Shown: positions 16,161 through 26,017, counted from the first letter of the stretch. The stretch: 58,701 bases of DNA from JAVVTQ01 sp036653595 (GCA_036653595.1 JAVVTQ010000009.1:1-58701); one strand, 5' to 3'. Notes: a model not told the origin generated them from the sequence alone. Translations and numbers: made by a program.

Positions 16161-17051
16161 CTACTTCTGCAGCTTCGGGTCAATCGCGTCACGCAGACCG
16201 TCACCCAGTATATTAAAGCACATAACGGAAGCAAAAATGCAAACTCCGGGCGGTATCCAAAACCACCACTTATTTTGAAGCACCAAAAGGTCTCTTGCCT
16301 CCTGGATAAGGTTGCCCCATGTGGGAATTGGGGGCGAAACGCCCAGTCCGAGGAACGAGAGCGAAGTCTCTGTCAAAATGACTGAGGCCATGCCGAGTGT
16401 GCCGTAAACAATTACGTATGCAAGTACGTTTGGAAACAGGTGTTTGAACATTTGCTTTAAGTCGCTGATTCCGAGCGCTCTGCAAGCCTCCATGTATTCG
16501 AGGTCGCGCAGCGCAAGAATTTGTCCGCGCACTATACGTGCTATGCTCGGCCACGAGAGCAGCGCCAAAGTGAAAATCAGCGTCGGTATGCTGTTTCCAA
16601 AAACGGCCTGCAATGTGATACAGATGACGAGAAACGGAAAACAGAGAAATATCTCGCAAATTCGCATGATAATCGAGTCGACAATTCCGCCGAAATAACC
16701 GGCGACACTGCCCATTATTACGCCTATTACGCATTCTATCAGCGTGACCGCGAGCGCAACGCCCAAGGAAATTCTGCCCGCATAAAACAAGCGCGTAAAT
16801 AAATCGCGGCCTATCTTGTCGGTTCCCAGCGGATATTGCGCATTTGGCGCCATGTTTTTCATGGCGGTATTGGTTTCGAACATTTCAATGCCCGTGAGCA
16901 GCGGCACGACGATACACGCGATTATTAGGAGCAGCAATATGACAAGGCTGCCCATAGCAAGCTTATTTTTTAATAGGCGATGAAAAACTCCGCCCCAATA
17001 CGTGTGCTTATGGAGGCTTTCTGAACTTTTATTGTCTGCGCTTTTTTTCAT
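16161..17051 (-). CDS. oppC: Oligopeptide ABC transporter permease OppC
   Basis: 296 residues from ATG 17051 (AGGAGGG upstream). A cytoplasmic N-terminal tail and one helix (about 33-55) precede the binding-protein-dependent permease domain (about 95-290) with five helices. The EAA loop YMEACRALGISDLKQMFKHL (about 180-200) contacts the ATPase. It lies 11 bp after oppB. Confidence 0.92.
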   Translation of the reverse strand: MKKSADNKSSESLHKHTYWGGVFHRLLKNKLAMGSLVILLLLIIACIVVPLLTGIEMFETNTAMKNMAPNAQYPLGTDKIGRDLFTRLFYAGRISLGVALAVTLIECVIGVIMGSVAGYFGGIVDSIIMRICEIFLCFPFLVICITLQAVFGNSIPTLIFTLALLSWPSIARIVRGQILALRDLEYMEACRALGISDLKQMFKHLFPNVLAYVIVYGTLGMASVILTETSLSFLGLGVSPPIPTWGNLIQEARDLLVLQNKWWFWIPPGVCIFASVMCFNILGDGLRDAIDPKLQK

Positions 17052-17062
17052 TCTTCACCCTC

Positions 17063-18028
17063 CTAATCGTATTTTATTCTGGGGTCAGCCACTGCATACA
17101 GGATATCTGCAATGAGTGTAGCGACAAGCGTTGCTAGCGTGAGTATCGCGTTGACTCCGAGAATAAGCGGATAGTTTCTTGTCGAGACAGCCTCGACGCT
17201 CAGCTTGCCGACACCCGGCAGAGAGAAAATGTTCTCTGTCATAACGGCACCGGAAATCAGGCCCGGTATCGAAAATCCCAGCAGTGTGATTATAGGTATC
17301 ATCGCGTTGCGAAATGCGTGGCGATAGATGACCGTCTTTTCTTTGAGCCCCTTTGCGCGCGCAGTTCTGATATAGTCACTGCGGATAACCTCGAGCATGC
17401 TCGAGCGTGTATATCGCATAAAAGTGGCCGTTTCTGCCAATCCCAAAACCACCGATGGCAGGAACAGATGCCACGCATAATCCCCAAGTTTTGCAAAAAA
17501 TCCGGTATTCATCATCATCGGATTCTGCAAGCCGAAAATCGGGAACCATCCGAGATCAACTCCGAATATTTTTATCAGTATCAGTCCGAAAAAGAATGAT
17601 GGGATACTCAGACCGATAAGCGAGAGCACCGTCAGCGAGTTGTCGACAAGTGTATACTGTTTCGTCGCACTGATGATTCCCGCCGGTATCCCTATGAGCA
17701 TCGAGAGTACAAGCGCAATCGCAGCGAGGGCGATAGTCGGTCCGATATTGTCACCGATGACTTCCATTACCGGTTTATAGTGCTTTGTGGAATACCCAAA
17801 ATTTCCCTGTGCTGCCTGTCCGACCCAGTTTATAAATTTTGTATAAAAGGGCAAATCGGGGTCTAGCTTTTCTGCCAATGCCGCTTTGAGCTCCGGTGTC
17901 ATGCGGGGGTCCATCATGTTGCTCGTCACACCGCCCGGGGCCTTATCGAGTATAAAGAACAGTATAAAAAGTATACCGAGAAAAACAGGTATTATCTGAA
18001 GTATACGTCTGATAATGTAGTTTTTCAA
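17063..18028 (-). CDS. oppB: Oligopeptide ABC transporter permease OppB
   Basis: 321 residues from a TTG at 18028, giving the usual OppB opening KNYIIRRILQ and using AAAGGTGG as ribosome binding site. A GTG at 18043 in the same frame (five codons longer) is the alternative, but it sits on the Shine-Dalgarno sequence itself. One N-terminal helix (about 8-28), then five helices with the EAA loop TARAKGLKEKTVIYRHAFRN (about 215-235). It is separated from oppA by a 140-bp gap that carries an attenuator hairpin. Confidence 0.9.
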   Translation of the reverse strand: MKNYIIRRILQIIPVFLGILFILFFILDKAPGGVTSNMMDPRMTPELKAALAEKLDPDLPFYTKFINWVGQAAQGNFGYSTKHYKPVMEVIGDNIGPTIALAAIALVLSMLIGIPAGIISATKQYTLVDNSLTVLSLIGLSIPSFFFGLILIKIFGVDLGWFPIFGLQNPMMMNTGFFAKLGDYAWHLFLPSVVLGLAETATFMRYTRSSMLEVIRSDYIRTARAKGLKEKTVIYRHAFRNAMIPIITLLGFSIPGLISGAVMTENIFSLPGVGKLSVEAVSTRNYPLILGVNAILTLATLVATLIADILYAVADPRIKYD

Positions 18029-18126
18029 AAGCCTTTGTCCCACCTTTCCATTAGTTATTATTTATCATTAAATGCTGTCTAAACAAACATATTATATACA
18101 ATTTTAAAAAGCCGATTCGCAAAGAC

Positions 18127-18157
18127 AAAATGCCCGACAATGTTAATCGGGCATTTT
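18127..18157 (-). terminator. Attenuator hairpin between oppA and oppB
   Basis: Perfect 11-bp stem AAAATGCCCGA/TCGGGCATTTT with a 9-base loop; the minus strand ends in a T-rich arm. Partial termination here would give far more oppA than permease transcript, the usual stoichiometry for binding-protein importers. Confidence 0.8.
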
Positions 18158-18185
18158 GCAATTTGCTAATTACTATTCGATGTTA

Positions 18186-19850
18186 TTACTTTGCGGGAGC
18201 TTCAAGCGTAATCTTGCCAAGCTGTGTAACCCAATCTGAATATGTTCCGAGTTCCATGCCCTTAACTCTGTTGTTTACGCCCCAAATTTCATTTCTGTAT
18301 GCAATGATGACGTGAGGGATAAGCTCATTTTGAAGTTTGCACCACTCTTTGTAAATGGCCGCTCTCTTCTCTGTGTCAAATTCCTTTTTGCCGTTTGCAA
18401 TCAGCTCCTGTGATTTATCATCGCGGAAGCCGGAAGCGTTAAAGCCGCCCTCTACGAAAGCGTCTGCATCAAACAGTGCGCCTGTAGGATCGGGATCGAC
18501 AGAAAGCTGGAAGCCCATCGTGTAGATATCAAAATCCTTTTCGCCGGGCTTTGCATCCATTGTTCTGGAAGCAACTGTGTCAAAGTCCATCTGCTCTACG
18601 TTCAGTTTGATTCCAAGCTTGCCCCAGCTGTCAAATGCCATGCCGGCAAGTGTTCCGGGCCATGTGGAGTCTGTGTATACAAGCCAGCTTATTTCAAACG
18701 GCTTGCCGTCTTTTTCTCTCTTGCCGTCGGCATTGAGTTTCCAGCCTGCCTCGTCGAGGAGCTTGCCGGCCTTCTCAAGGTCAAAAGCATAAGCGTTGAG
18801 CTCGCTCTTGTCGGGGAATGCCCATGATGTCGGGGACATCGGTGCAAGTCCGACTTCCGCAAGATCCTTTGAACCGTATTCGGCCTCGATGAACGAAGCT
18901 CTGTCAAGACCATACATGAGCGCCTGGCGCACACGGACGTCTGAAAGTATCGGGTTCAATGTGTTGAAGCACATAAATGTATATCCGTTTCCGATATACT
19001 TCTGGGTTGTGACGCCCTTCATCTCGCCCAGCGCCTTGACTGTGTCCGCTTTTGCAGCAGGCATTGCAAAGTCGATCTCGCCGGTCTGCAGTGCGGGAAG
19101 CAACGCATCGTCGGAAACTTCAAGCATCATAACGCCGTCGATTTTCGCTGCATTGGCTTTGTCCCAATAAGCGTCGTTCTTTACAACTTTAATAAACTGC
19201 TTTGCAGCCCAGCTGTCAAGCTTCATGATTCCTGTGCCGAGAGGTTTTTCATTGTATGCAATCAGCTCTTCCCATGTTGTAAACACATAATGAGCCTTGC
19301 TGAGAATGCCGTATGAGAAGCACTCTATGTTCGCAGGAGAGGCAACTTCAAATGTAAAAGAAATTTTCTTTTCATCGATGACCTTTATTCCCTCGAATGT
19401 CTGTGTTTTTCCGCTGTTATAATCCGCATAGCCTATCATGCCGGCAACAGCATAAGCGCGAGGTCCCTTATAATCGGGCATTCCCATCGCTTTAAAAGTA
19501 AACTCTACGTCAGCCGTGGTCATCGGTGAGCCGTCAGAGAACTTAACACCATCTTTGACTGTGAATGTATATGTCTTGTTTTCATTTGAAAGCTCCCAGC
19601 CCTCACAAATGTTTCCGGGAACATACTCGCCCTCCGGGGTGAGCTTAATAAGGCTCTCAAATATTGTGTCGCAGACATACTGGTCATAGGTATTGTCAGC
19701 AACGATTGGGTTGAACAGACCCGAGTAACCCGAGAAACCGAGTTTCAGGAAGTTATCGCCCTTTTTTTCGGCTTCGCCTGTACCGCCGCAAGCCACTAGT
19801 CCAAGTGCAAGAACCGCAACTATAAGCAGTGCGAGAAATTTTTTCATCAT
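18186..19850 (-). CDS. oppA: Oligopeptide-binding lipoprotein OppA (SBP_bac_5 family)
   Basis: Extracellular substrate-binding protein anchored by a lipid. 554 residues from ATG 19850 (GGAGG upstream; the adjacent ATG at 19847 is equivalent). Signal peptide with lipobox LVAC, lipid-modified Cys21 or Cys20 depending on the start. The SBP_bac_5 domain runs from about 50 to 520, with typical segments GVKFSDGSPMTTADVEF and RVRQALMYGLDR. It heads the oppABCDF operon and has a consensus promoter. Substrate specificity within the peptide/nickel family cannot be told from sequence alone; peptides are most likely. Confidence 0.93.
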   Translation of the reverse strand: MMKKFLALLIVAVLALGLVACGGTGEAEKKGDNFLKLGFSGYSGLFNPIVADNTYDQYVCDTIFESLIKLTPEGEYVPGNICEGWELSNENKTYTFTVKDGVKFSDGSPMTTADVEFTFKAMGMPDYKGPRAYAVAGMIGYADYNSGKTQTFEGIKVIDEKKISFTFEVASPANIECFSYGILSKAHYVFTTWEELIAYNEKPLGTGIMKLDSWAAKQFIKVVKNDAYWDKANAAKIDGVMMLEVSDDALLPALQTGEIDFAMPAAKADTVKALGEMKGVTTQKYIGNGYTFMCFNTLNPILSDVRVRQALMYGLDRASFIEAEYGSKDLAEVGLAPMSPTSWAFPDKSELNAYAFDLEKAGKLLDEAGWKLNADGKREKDGKPFEISWLVYTDSTWPGTLAGMAFDSWGKLGIKLNVEQMDFDTVASRTMDAKPGEKDFDIYTMGFQLSVDPDPTGALFDADAFVEGGFNASGFRDDKSQELIANGKKEFDTEKRAAIYKEWCKLQNELIPHVIIAYRNEIWGVNNRVKGMELGTYSDWVTQLGKITLEAPAK

Positions 19851-20223
19851 CTTTTCCTCCATTTTTTCATATAAACGCGCAGTTGAAGAACTTTTTCGCA
19901 TTTTGCACAAGACAGCTACTTTCAACTTGAGCATTTTAAATATAATAGTCTACAGCTATTGCATTGTCAAGTTAAAGTGCTAAAATGCAGCCCTTTTTTC
20001 GTGTATTTCTGCCAAATAAACAAAGTTTCTCGGCCATACCAATACCACTATGTGGATAATTACAACAGATTGCCAAGCTTTGCTTTGAGGACACGTGTCT
20101 CTGTTTCGCGCACACCAAAGGGCAAATTTGTCCTTTTTGCTGCGTTCTTTTTGCATATTTGCAAAACTGTATTTTTAAAAAGTGTCTCTTCGCAGCTTCA
20201 AGCCGTGCAGGGCAGCGTCTTTG
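19851..20223. other. 373-bp intergenic region upstream of oppA
   Basis: Contains the opp promoter (19942-19970) and the oppA ribosome binding site. The remainder (about 19990-20223) is the 3' flank of the DUF3006 gene. A short dyad (AAAGGGCAAA/TTTGTCCTTT, 20117-20138) is visible. No gene with a credible start was seen. Confidence 0.5.
19942..19970 (-). promoter_or_regulatory. Promoter of the opp operon
   Basis: Minus strand TTGACA (19965-19970), 17-bp spacer, TATTAT (19942-19947), about 90 bp before the oppA start. Confidence 0.82.
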
Positions 20224-20442
20224 CTATCTGTCTTTCGTCAACTCCGCGAGCAGCTTCGCCGCCTCCGCGCGCTTTTTCTTTGTCTTTTTGGCGTCCGCAA
20301 AATATATGCCGTTCTCATCAAAAACGATTATCCCCTCGACGGGCTTGCGCGCAAAGCTCTTGACGCAAGCCTCGATGCATATGCCGTCCTCACCGCAGAG
20401 AATCACCGTGTCTCCCTCAATTCTATCAACCGAGTAAAACAT
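20224..20442 (-). CDS. DUF3006 domain protein
   Basis: 72 residues starting 3 bp after the ComEC-like gene. The pattern DRIEGDTVILCGEDG is the DUF3006 signature: a small beta-barrel-like domain that usually follows or is fused to ComEC-like metallo-beta-lactamase proteins. The tail (about 50-72) is a basic helix rich in Lys. Role unknown; the strict pairing suggests a partner of the upstream enzyme. Confidence 0.75.
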   Translation of the reverse strand: MFYSVDRIEGDTVILCGEDGICIEACVKSFARKPVEGIIVFDENGIYFADAKKTKKKRAEAAKLLAELTKDR

Positions 20443-20445
20443 AAA

Positions 20446-21432
20446 TCAAGCCGCCTTTGAAAGATTATTGACGAGCGTTACAAGAGCTCCGTCCGAGGAG
20501 AAAGACACTCTGCCGTCCAAATCTGTTCTCTTCACAACAGCGCCTATTTTTGCGCATCTTTCGAGAACCTCTGCGTTTGGATATGAGAATTTATTGTCAA
20601 GCCCACAGGACATAACCACAAAATCGGGTGACGCATAATCGAGAAATGTCTCGCACGAGGAATATTTGGAGCCGTGGTGCGCAGCTTTGAGCACATTGCA
20701 GCCAAGCCTCGCTTTCTCGGACACAAGCCTTTTTTCAACTGACTCTCCGATGTCGCCGGCGAATAAAAATGATGTGTCCCCATAGTCGTATCTCAACACG
20801 AGCGAGCAATCGTTGAGATTGGCTGCGCCGCCCGAGGAGATGACCGTCAGCGCGCCCAAATTCAAATCTATCCTCTCGGGCGCACGCACTATTTCCACGC
20901 CGAGATTCTTCTGCTTTATCGCCAGCAGAAGATTTATATACGTGCTGTTGGTGGGGAAAAGCTCTTCGGGAATATCGGCAAAAAATATTGTGCCGATTTC
21001 ATATTTTAAAATCACGGCCCTCATGCTGCCAATATGGTCCGCATGGGGATGCGTCGCGATGAGATAATCTATCTTTTCTATCTTTTTTTCGCTGAGAAAG
21101 GCGTCGATTTCATCCCACGAGTTGTACTCGCCGGCATCGATTACGACGACGGATTCGCCGGCCTCAATGACACAGCAATCCCCCTGCTCTGCTTCGAGAA
21201 AGGTCACCGACACAGGCTGTCCCGGTGCAAAATCGCCCGTCGTTTCACCGGGCTTTTCCTCGCTGACGGCCACCCCCGGCGTCAGTCCGAATGCTCCATA
21301 CACATCCTCCCAGCCGATTGATTTCTGCACATAGACCTTGTAGCAGAGCCACATGAGGATGAGCACCGCGGAGAACAGCAGAATCGCGGTGAGCATTTTG
21401 AATATTTTGCTCAAAATTCCCTTTTTGCCCAT
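20446..21432 (-). CDS. ComEC/Rec2-like metallo-beta-lactamase fold hydrolase
   Basis: 328 residues. One N-terminal membrane helix (about 8-32) presents an extracellular metallo-beta-lactamase domain (about 70-320). Metal ligands are in THPHADHIG (HxHxDH motif, about 125-133), DCSLVLR followed by FLFAGDIG, and KAAHHGSKYS. This is the standalone form of the ComEC C-terminal domain, without the ComEC transmembrane channel. Candidates are an extracellular DNase or phosphodiesterase. It is followed by DUF3006 3 bp later and preceded by ftsK 13 bp away. Confidence 0.85.
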   Translation of the reverse strand: MGKKGILSKIFKMLTAILLFSAVLILMWLCYKVYVQKSIGWEDVYGAFGLTPGVAVSEEKPGETTGDFAPGQPVSVTFLEAEQGDCCVIEAGESVVVIDAGEYNSWDEIDAFLSEKKIEKIDYLIATHPHADHIGSMRAVILKYEIGTIFFADIPEELFPTNSTYINLLLAIKQKNLGVEIVRAPERIDLNLGALTVISSGGAANLNDCSLVLRYDYGDTSFLFAGDIGESVEKRLVSEKARLGCNVLKAAHHGSKYSSCETFLDYASPDFVVMSCGLDNKFSYPNAEVLERCAKIGAVVKRTDLDGRVSFSSDGALVTLVNNLSKAA

Positions 21433-21445
21433 TTATGCCTTTCTG

Positions 21446-24040
21446 TCAGTTTGTGTTATCCTTTTTCGAGAGCTTTCTCTCGAGAAACTGCTGCTTTGAT
21501 ATCAGGACATTTCGTGGCTTGCTTCCCTCGGAAGGTCCGATTATTCCCATTGATTCCATATCATCCATTATGCGCGCCGCTCGGGCATAGCCCAGCTTCA
21601 GCCTTCGCTGCAAAAGCGATGTGGATGCCTGCCCCGCCTCCACAACAACCTCGATGGCCTGCTCAAACAGTGGGTCGTCGCCGTCCTCCTGCTCAAAGCC
21701 TCCCCCGCTGTTTTTGCCCTTGACTGCTTGCCTGTCTATCTCGTCCATCACCTTTTCATTGTAGCGCGCGATGTAGTCCTGCTTGAGAAAGTCGACTATT
21801 TCATCAACCTCGCCCTGACTCACATAGCACCCCTGAATGCGCATTGGCTTTGGCTGACCGACAGGGAGATACAGCATGTCTCCGCGCCCAAGCAGCTTTT
21901 CTGCGCCTGCGCCGTCGAGAATAGTCCTGCTGTCAACCTGCGATGAAACCGCAAAAGCGATTCGCGAGGGTATATTGTTTTTTATAACGCCGGTTATAAC
22001 GTCTACGGACGGACGCTGCGTTGCAAGAATCAGATGCATCCCTGCCGCGCGGGCCATCTGCGCCAAGCGCAGAATCGAATTTTCGACCTCATTTGGAGCG
22101 GCTATCATCAAATCCGCCAACTCGTCTATCACAATCACTATTCTCGGAAGCTTGCGCGGGGTTTCATCGTCGTCGTCCGCATAGACGTAGTCACCGTAGT
22201 CGCGGTCCACCATCGCATTGTATTCCTCGAGATTTCTCGAGCCTGATTCTGAAAATAGCTGGTATCTTTTGAGCATCTCACCGACTGCCCATCCGAGCGC
22301 CCCTGCCGCCTTTCGCGGATCCGTGACGACAGGTGTCAGCAGGTGCGGAATCCCGTTGTACGACTGAAATTCGACCATTTTGGGGTCTATCAAAACGAGC
22401 TGCAAATCCTTTGGAGCGCATTTGTACAGCATGCTCACAAGCATCGAATTTATGCAGACGGATTTTCCCATGCCCGTCGAGCCCGCGATGAGAAGATGAG
22501 GCATTTTCGCAATATCCCCCACCTGTACCGCGCCGCTTATGTCCTTGCCGAGCGCAAAGGTCAGCGGCTCCTTCGCATCTGTGAACACCGAGCTTTCTAT
22601 AACCTCACGGAGATTTACAATATTGACTGTTTTATTCGGAACCTCGATGCCGACCGCTGCCTTTCCTGGTATCGGCGCTTCTATTCTCACGCCCGGTGCG
22701 GCAAGATTGAGCGCAAGATCGTCGCTCAGGCTGACAATCCTGCTCAACCTGACGCCAACCTCCGGTTGCAGCTCATAGCGCGTGACGGCGGGACCTCTCG
22801 AAATATCGACAACCTTTGTTTTGACGCCGAAGCTCTCGAGTGTCGAGACAAGCTTGTCCGCATTTGCGCGCAGCTCCGCTGTCACATTGCTCTGCGGCTT
22901 GGCGACAGCTTTTTTCAACATTCCTATCGGCGGAAATCTGTATTCCGTGTGCCTGCGCACAGGCTCTGCTTTTGCGGTCTGGGCGGAGATTGGCTGAGAC
23001 GCTTTTTTCACAAGCTCGTCGAGCTTGTCGCCGGGCGCTTTTGCATATTCGTTTACACTCGTCTGCTGTGTGCTCTTTTCAAACTTTGCAAACAGCTTGT
23101 CCTCGAGCTCCGCCTCGCGCTGAGACTTTTCGAAAATTTCCTTGACCACCTGTGCGGCGGGGCCTGTGGGCTCCAGCTCGATGCTCCTCGGCACCGGGTC
23201 AAAGGTCGGGCCAAGCGGGACGTTGTAGGCGTTGTTTTCGTCTATTTTAATGTCCGTTCTCTTTGCTTTTGACAGTTCTCCGTCGATTGAAATGTCTATT
23301 TCGGCACTTTTTGAACGCTTTACAGGCGTGCGCGCTTTCAATTTTGCGGCGTTCTCATTCACCTGCTGCTCCACCTCGCGATAGTTTCGCTCCTGCTTTG
23401 CAACCGATTCCTCATCTTCCTCGTCGGCCTCCGCCGCAAGTCTTCCTTTTATGGAATCTATCGGGCGCTTTACTCCGTTTATTATATCGGCAACCGTTCT
23501 GCCCGCAAAAAGCATGATGAATACAAACATCAGCAGCGCAATCGTGATTTCAGCGCCGGGTGTTCCAAACCAGGCTCTGAGAGGAGCGCCTAATATCGCC
23601 GATGAAAGACCGCCGCCCGCCTTTGAAATTCCCGAAAAATAGAGGTTCTTCAGCTTCTCCCAAAAGCTCTCGCCCATCAGCTGCTGCTTTGTGAAAATGA
23701 AAAGCGCGCCGCTAAAAGATATCGCAAAAAGCGCGGACTCGATGATTTTGGCTGTGGAAACGGTTTTTTGATAGGCACACATAACCGCCAGCATCAGCAC
23801 AAGCGGGCCGGTTATGTATGCGCATACGCCGAGAAGCCCAAACAGAAACCTGTGCAGATAATTCCACACGTTTTGTCCTTCTATAAAAGTTATTGCCAAA
23901 AGCATGAAACCCACAGCAAATAGAATCACCGAATAAAGCCCCGCGCGCTGCTTGCGCCTAGCCTCGCGGAGATCGCGGCTTTTTTTTGTAGCTGCCTGTT
24001 GTTTTGTCGGTCTGCCTCTTTTAGCCGTAGACTGTGCCAT
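21446..24040 (-). CDS. DNA translocase FtsK/SpoIIIE
   Basis: Pumps chromosomal DNA across a closing septum in division or sporulation. 864 residues. Basic N-terminus, four membrane helices (about 33-185), a long variable linker (about 200-400), alpha/beta motor domains (about 400-770) with Walker A GSTGMGKS and Walker B VIVIDELADLM, and a C-terminal gamma winged helix (about 790-855) that reads orienting DNA sequences. Start at ATG 24040 with AGGGGAC upstream. It is close to tepA, an arrangement also found in Bacillus subtilis around spoIIIE, which favours the SpoIIIE-type role. Confidence 0.93.
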   Translation of the reverse strand: MAQSTAKRGRPTKQQAATKKSRDLREARRKQRAGLYSVILFAVGFMLLAITFIEGQNVWNYLHRFLFGLLGVCAYITGPLVLMLAVMCAYQKTVSTAKIIESALFAISFSGALFIFTKQQLMGESFWEKLKNLYFSGISKAGGGLSSAILGAPLRAWFGTPGAEITIALLMFVFIMLFAGRTVADIINGVKRPIDSIKGRLAAEADEEDEESVAKQERNYREVEQQVNENAAKLKARTPVKRSKSAEIDISIDGELSKAKRTDIKIDENNAYNVPLGPTFDPVPRSIELEPTGPAAQVVKEIFEKSQREAELEDKLFAKFEKSTQQTSVNEYAKAPGDKLDELVKKASQPISAQTAKAEPVRRHTEYRFPPIGMLKKAVAKPQSNVTAELRANADKLVSTLESFGVKTKVVDISRGPAVTRYELQPEVGVRLSRIVSLSDDLALNLAAPGVRIEAPIPGKAAVGIEVPNKTVNIVNLREVIESSVFTDAKEPLTFALGKDISGAVQVGDIAKMPHLLIAGSTGMGKSVCINSMLVSMLYKCAPKDLQLVLIDPKMVEFQSYNGIPHLLTPVVTDPRKAAGALGWAVGEMLKRYQLFSESGSRNLEEYNAMVDRDYGDYVYADDDDETPRKLPRIVIVIDELADLMIAAPNEVENSILRLAQMARAAGMHLILATQRPSVDVITGVIKNNIPSRIAFAVSSQVDSRTILDGAGAEKLLGRGDMLYLPVGQPKPMRIQGCYVSQGEVDEIVDFLKQDYIARYNEKVMDEIDRQAVKGKNSGGGFEQEDGDDPLFEQAIEVVVEAGQASTSLLQRRLKLGYARAARIMDDMESMGIIGPSEGSKPRNVLISKQQFLERKLSKKDNTN

Positions 24041-24055
24041 TTTTTGTCCCCTAAT

Positions 24056-24931
24056 TTAGAAAATATTTCCTATAATATGAACTATATCGTTGCCTGCCAG
24101 CATCTCGATTACTCCAACTGCCAGCACCACAACGCCGAGTATCAAAGTGTAGTAAGCAAAAATTCCGAATTTATCTGTTTTGACCAGCCATCTTAGCAGC
24201 TGTATCGCGGCAAAGCCCACGACGGCGGCCGTCAGCATTCCGATAATCAGCGGAAGTGAAAAAGATATGCCCTCCTTGGTCGCGTCGAGAAATTCGAACA
24301 GGCTCGCGCCCATGATTGCGGGTATGCCCATTATAAATGAAAAGCTCACCATAAATTCCTTGGAAAATCCGCTTAGCAGTCCGATAGAAATTGTCGAGCC
24401 GGATCGCGAAACTCCCGGAAGAGCGGCCAATCCCTGAAAGAAGCCTATTCTCAGCGCTTCGCGCGGTTTCATGTCTATGGCTGTCTTCTTACCTTTTACA
24501 CATTTATCCGCAAGGAAGAGCAGCGCGCCTGTAAAGAGGAAACAGCAGCCCTCAACAATTATGTCGCCATCCTCGGCGAGTGCGGAAAACCAATCCTTTA
24601 CAAAGAAGAATGCGAGCAGCGGCACAAGTGACAGAAGAATCATTATAACGCCGCGGCGCGCTTCGTTGGCCTCGCTGTACTTAAATCGGCGGGTAAATAT
24701 ATCGCCAATCATGCGAAACGCCTCGACTATCATCTCCCAGATAGTTTTATAAAACGCGATAAACACAGCGAGCAGAGTGCCTACATGGAGCATGACCGTA
24801 AAGAACATCGCATTTTCGCCCGAAAGTCCGAAGAAATGCTGAAAAAGTGCCAGATGCCCATCGCTGGAAACCGGAAGAAACTCGGTAATTCCCTGTATAA
24901 TGCCCTGTAAAAAGCCCTCTAGTATGCTCAT
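24056..24931 (-). CDS. uppP: Undecaprenyl-diphosphatase UppP (BacA)
   Basis: Recycles the lipid carrier for peptidoglycan by removing a phosphate from undecaprenyl diphosphate, in the membrane. 291 residues from the ATG at 24931 (GAGAGGG upstream); the frame extends to 24997 without a better site. The two family motifs are present: EFLPVSSDGHL (about 18-28) and PGVSRSGST (about 171-179). In the first, Asp stands where I expect Thr or Ser. About eight helices. Overexpression in this family gives bacitracin resistance. Confidence 0.93.
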   Translation of the reverse strand: MSILEGFLQGIIQGITEFLPVSSDGHLALFQHFFGLSGENAMFFTVMLHVGTLLAVFIAFYKTIWEMIVEAFRMIGDIFTRRFKYSEANEARRGVIMILLSLVPLLAFFFVKDWFSALAEDGDIIVEGCCFLFTGALLFLADKCVKGKKTAIDMKPREALRIGFFQGLAALPGVSRSGSTISIGLLSGFSKEFMVSFSFIMGIPAIMGASLFEFLDATKEGISFSLPLIIGMLTAAVVGFAAIQLLRWLVKTDKFGIFAYYTLILGVVVLAVGVIEMLAGNDIVHIIGNIF

Positions 24932-25040
24932 ATGTACCCTCTCGCGGACAGTGTATATGTATTTCGGAGCATATGCTCCGACAGAAAACACGCCCATAAT
25001 TTATCTATGCTATCATACCATAAAATTTGTCTGTTTAAAA

Positions 25041-25790
25041 CTATTTTTTGCGTCTCTTGATTTTTCTGTTGAGATAGTTCATTGCATCGCGCAGCGTTCC
25101 TATCTGGTCGATAAGCCCCTCCTTGACGGCCTGCTCGCCACCGAGAACCGTTCCCACATCCATGACCAGTTCCCCGGTTGTCATCAAAAGCTCCGAAAAT
25201 CTCTTTGGGGTGATGTTGGAATGGTCGCTGATAAAGCCGGTTATCCTCTCCTGCATTCTGTCAAAATGCTTCATCGTCTGCGGCACTCCCAGCACCGTGC
25301 CGTTGTGCCGCACCGGATGCACCGTCATGGTGGCGGTCGGCACAATGAATGAGCGCCCCGCACTCACTGCCAGCGGAATCCCGATTGAATGGCCGCCGCC
25401 CAGCACAAGTGACGCTGTCGGCTTTCTCATTCCCGCTATCAGCTCGGCGATGGCAAGCCCCGCCTCCACATCTCCGCCCACGGTATTTAGTATGAGCAGA
25501 AGCCCTTCGATTTCGGGATCCTCCTCAATCGCGATAAGAAGCGGTATGACATGCTCATATTTCGTCGATTTTGTGTCAGAGGGCAGCGAGGTATGCCCCT
25601 CCACTTGTCCCACTATGGTCAAGCAGTGAATAGGATACCTTCCCTTGGTTTTTGCCACAGAGGAGGTTTCGAGCATCAGCTCTGTGTCGAGGATGTCGTC
25701 GCCATCGCCTCCACTCTGCTTTTTTTCTTCATTTGCCTCATCCTTTGGCGATTCGCCCTGCTTTTTTATTCTCTTTGTCTCTTTTTCCAT
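25041..25790 (-). CDS. tepA: ClpP-like serine protease TepA (translocation-enhancing protein)
   Basis: 249 residues from ATG 25790 (AGAGG upstream). A charged, low-complexity N-terminus (about 1-45) precedes a ClpP/crotonase fold. Nucleophile Ser is in GGGHSIG (about 133-139), and a His in HPVRHNG (about 158-164) fits the catalytic base. Unlike ClpP it has no obvious ClpX-docking tail. B. subtilis TepA (YmfB) helps protein export and spore formation. It is upstream of uppP and ftsK on the same strand. Confidence 0.85.
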   Translation of the reverse strand: MEKETKRIKKQGESPKDEANEEKKQSGGDGDDILDTELMLETSSVAKTKGRYPIHCLTIVGQVEGHTSLPSDTKSTKYEHVIPLLIAIEEDPEIEGLLLILNTVGGDVEAGLAIAELIAGMRKPTASLVLGGGHSIGIPLAVSAGRSFIVPTATMTVHPVRHNGTVLGVPQTMKHFDRMQERITGFISDHSNITPKRFSELLMTTGELVMDVGTVLGGEQAVKEGLIDQIGTLRDAMNYLNRKIKRRKK

Positions 25791-25988
25791 TATAACCTCT
25801 CATTTGCCGCGCCGCCACCTTTGCCAAACCCGCGGTATTGGGTTTTGGCATGTTCACCGTGCGTTAATTCAGCCGAGAAAGCACTTTGCGCAATTGATAG
25901 CCCAAAAGCCTTTCGCGCAGCTGCATAGCCGTCTCTACCTAGTCTTTCTTAAAATCATAAAAATTATGCAAAAATCTGCGTTATATAA

Positions 25989-26017
25989 TTGACATACTTG
26001 TACGATATTGTTAAAAT
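25989..26017 (+). promoter_or_regulatory. Promoter of the acn-idh-rex operon
   Basis: TTGACA (25989-25994), 17-bp spacer, TAAAAT (26012-26017), 40 bp upstream of the aconitase start. Confidence 0.85.

Noticed and set aside
20117..20138. Dyad AAAGGGCAAA/TTTGTCCTTT with a T-run on the plus strand
   Set aside because: No plus-strand gene ends here, so it is not called as a terminator.
22343..23272. Plus-strand 309-codon open frame
   Set aside because: Antisense to the ftsK/spoIIIE gene, whose domains and motifs are complete on the minus strand.
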